From Ignavibacteria bacterium (lineage in GTDB: Bacteria > Bacteroidota > Ignavibacteria > Ignavibacteriales > SURF-24), in contig JAAXKN010000001.1 of NCBI GenBank assembly GCA_025612375.1, forward strand, positions 166,669 through 230,668: a stretch of 64,000 bases of DNA. Reading direction: 5' to 3'. A model generated the notes under the pieces. That model saw nothing but the letters and a program-made list of their open reading frames with translations, did no database searches and had not been told where the DNA came from. Both the position numbers and the translations under genes were made by a program. Shown here in pieces: positions 62,910 to 64,000 of the stretch. The number at the start of each line of letters is the position of its first letter. Within the stretch, counting starts at the first letter, position 1.

Positions 62910-63062
62910 ATGACTAGCCCTGAGCTTTAGCTCGGGGTACCGGATATTCCCCCTCTCCCCTTTGGGCTTCAGCCCCAGATTCCCAGACGGAGGATCGGGG
63001 GCTAAAGCCCAAATGTCTTTGAATTCATTTCCCACCCCGACCTGAAGGTCAGGGCAAGTCAT
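62910..63062. repeat. Nested inverted repeat made of four small hairpins (REP-like)
   Basis: The outer arms (62910-62939 and 63034-63062) are inverted copies that differ at four places, and each arm is itself a hairpin: CCCTGAGC-TTTA-GCTCGGGG and, on the minus strand, CCCTGACC-TTCA-GGTCGGGG. Three of the four differences fall in the stems or loops in ways that keep pairing. The inner pair, GGGCTTCAGCCC (62964-62975) and GGGGCTAAAGCCC (near 62998-63010), are short palindromes in opposite orientation. It lies between mutL and the mutase gene and resembles REP-type intergenic repeats; no second copy of the full unit was found in this window. Confidence 0.7.
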
Positions 63063-63077
63063 ACCGGGGATTTAATT

Positions 63078-64000
63078 TTATGTGCGGCCGAAGCGCTTGT
63101 CGAATTCCTCCAGGGGAATTTTAATTATTATCGGGCGGCCGTGCGGGCAGACGTAGGGCATGGAGGTTGCAAAAAGCTGGTCCACAAGGAGCCTCATCTC
63201 TTTTTCCGAGAGCCTGTCGCCTGCCTTGATTGCAGTCTTGCATGAAAACGATTTTGCGAGGTTATCCCTTTCTTCAAGGTGCTTTTCCCTCTGGTTACGC
63301 TTGTACTCGTCCACAATTTCAAGGAGTATCTTCTCCTCTGTTCCGAGCTTTACGTCCTGCGGAACGCCGTCAATAACAACGGTATTTTTGCTGAAAAATT
63401 TAATTTCAAAGCCCAGCTTTGTAAGATAAGGCCTCAGCTCTTTTAAGAGCGCGTAGTCTCCCGCGTCAACGGTAATCGACTGCGAGAACAAAAGCTGCTG
63501 CGAAAACGGCAGGTCGGCATTAAAGGATTTGAGTGCTTTTTCATAGAGTATCCTCTCGTGCGCCACGTGCTGATCAATAATCATAAGTCCGCTTTTTATC
63601 TGCGAGAGAATATACTTATTGTGAAGCTGAATTATAAAGGATGAAAATACCTTCAGGTCCTGCGCTTCATCTTCAGGCCTGCCCGGTGAAACACTATGAT
63701 AGACTTCCCTGTTCTCGGTCTGGCTAAAGGGATGTTCTACAGCCTCCCCGGGGGCGGTTTTCCTGATCTCTGTATTAAGCGAGTTAAACAGCATGTCTAT
63801 GTCGCGGTCTGAAAAGTCGCTTCCGCGGCTGCCGCGCATAGCCTGGGGAGCATTTGGCATTGCCTCCTCCCTGTGCGAAGTGTTCTGGAAGTTCGGGCGG
63901 TCCTCAAAATCGTTTTTTTCTGTCCTGCGGAAGTCATCAAAGTGCAGCTTTTCTTTTCCGGGCTCGGTGCCGAAAGTCATCGAAGGCACCAGGTCGTAGC
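63078..64000 (-). CDS. mutL: DNA mismatch repair protein MutL, C-terminal part (N-terminus beyond window)
   Basis: The frame is open to the right edge ('YDLVPSMTFG'), so this is the last 307 residues or so of a longer protein; the ATPase domain is outside. A hydrophilic linker of about 125 residues leads to the MutL dimerisation domain: 'DQHVAHERILYEKAL' contains the DQHA-x2-E-x4-E endonuclease motif with Val for Ala, then 'SCKTAIKAGDRL' and the zinc-associated 'YVCPHGRPIIIKI' (CPHGRP). These indicate a MutL with intrinsic nicking activity, as in bacteria that lack MutH. The stop is followed by the hairpin-rich repeat. Confidence 0.95.
   Translation of the reverse strand, partial: YDLVPSMTFGTEPGKEKLHFDDFRRTEKNDFEDRPNFQNTSHREEAMPNAPQAMRGSRGSDFSDRDIDMLFNSLNTEIRKTAPGEAVEHPFSQTENREVYHSVSPGRPEDEAQDLKVFSSFIIQLHNKYILSQIKSGLMIIDQHVAHERILYEKALKSFNADLPFSQQLLFSQSITVDAGDYALLKELRPYLTKLGFEIKFFSKNTVVIDGVPQDVKLGTEEKILLEIVDEYKRNQREKHLEERDNLAKSFSCKTAIKAGDRLSEKEMRLLVDQLFATSMPYVCPHGRPIIIKIPLEEFDKRFGRT

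Noticed and set aside
62790-63062. N-terminal 90-codon extension of the mutase frame
   Set aside because: It runs through the palindromic repeat and has no family similarity, whereas ATG 62789 has a ribosome site and begins the conserved protein.
1-64000. Mobile elements, prophage, CRISPR arrays, tRNA or rRNA genes
   Set aside because: No transposase, integrase, phage protein, regularly spaced direct repeats or cloverleaf-type sequence was recognised by eye; a tRNAscan or CRISPR search would settle it.

Overview
The window looks like chromosomal DNA of a Bacteroidota/Chlorobi-group bacterium, most likely class Ignavibacteria (Ignavibacteriota). The evidence is several secreted proteins that end in the 'YPNPFNPSTTI...' type IX secretion (T9SS) sorting domain, a PorV/PorQ-like outer-membrane protein, a possible GldL/GldM-like motor pair, TonB-dependent uptake, moderate GC content, weak Shine-Dalgarno sites and several TTG/GTG starts. 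This assignment rests on protein style and was not tested by a search. I saw no tRNA, rRNA, CRISPR array, insertion sequence or phage gene.

Region 1 (1-11.8 kb) is a copper/silver resistance island. On the minus strand lie a sigma-54 two-component system (kinase 5910-8018, NtrC-type regulator 4562-5908), a strong terminator, a near-perfect sigma-54 promoter (4430-4445), a small membrane protein, a CusA-type RND pump with a Met-rich insertion, and a TolC-type channel cut by the window edge. Divergently on the plus strand are a CopB-type (CPH motif) copper ATPase broken by one in-frame TAA, and a Met/His-rich probable outer-membrane protein.

Region 2 (12.1-31.9 kb) starts with a small TerB-like gene. 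It is otherwise a minus-strand carbohydrate locus: sugar ABC transporter (binding lipoprotein and two permeases, no ATPase), LacI-family repressor with two palindromic operators upstream, CBM9-like T9SS protein, TonB receptor, large secreted protein, PorV/PorQ-like protein, GH94 phosphorylase, secreted GH144-like enzyme and a GH105-like hydrolase with altered catalytic positions. The GH94/GH144-like pair resembles parts of cyclic beta-1,2-glucan synthase, so beta-1,2-glucan is the best substrate guess.

Region 3 (32-43 kb) holds a lipoprotein, a CDF metal transporter, a minus-strand AraC / SMP-30 / Gfo-Idh-MocA group, and, divergent from AraC, an unassigned glycyl radical enzyme with its radical-SAM activase. 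A MASE3-like histidine kinase and an aminotransferase follow.

Region 4 (43-52.7 kb) has a serine beta-lactamase-like lipoprotein, a small nuclease-fold candidate, alpha-glucan phosphorylase, a two-gene membrane pair that may be GldL/GldM-like, and a triple-receiver hybrid kinase that has lost its phospho-acceptor histidine.

Region 5 (52.8-64 kb) is mostly housekeeping: gltX, glnS, an AhpD-like protein, a corrinoid protein with a UroD-family methyltransferase, a CNNM/CorC-type membrane protein, a UbiA-family prenyltransferase, the large subunit of a split methylmalonyl-CoA mutase, a hairpin-rich intergenic repeat and the C-terminal part of mutL.
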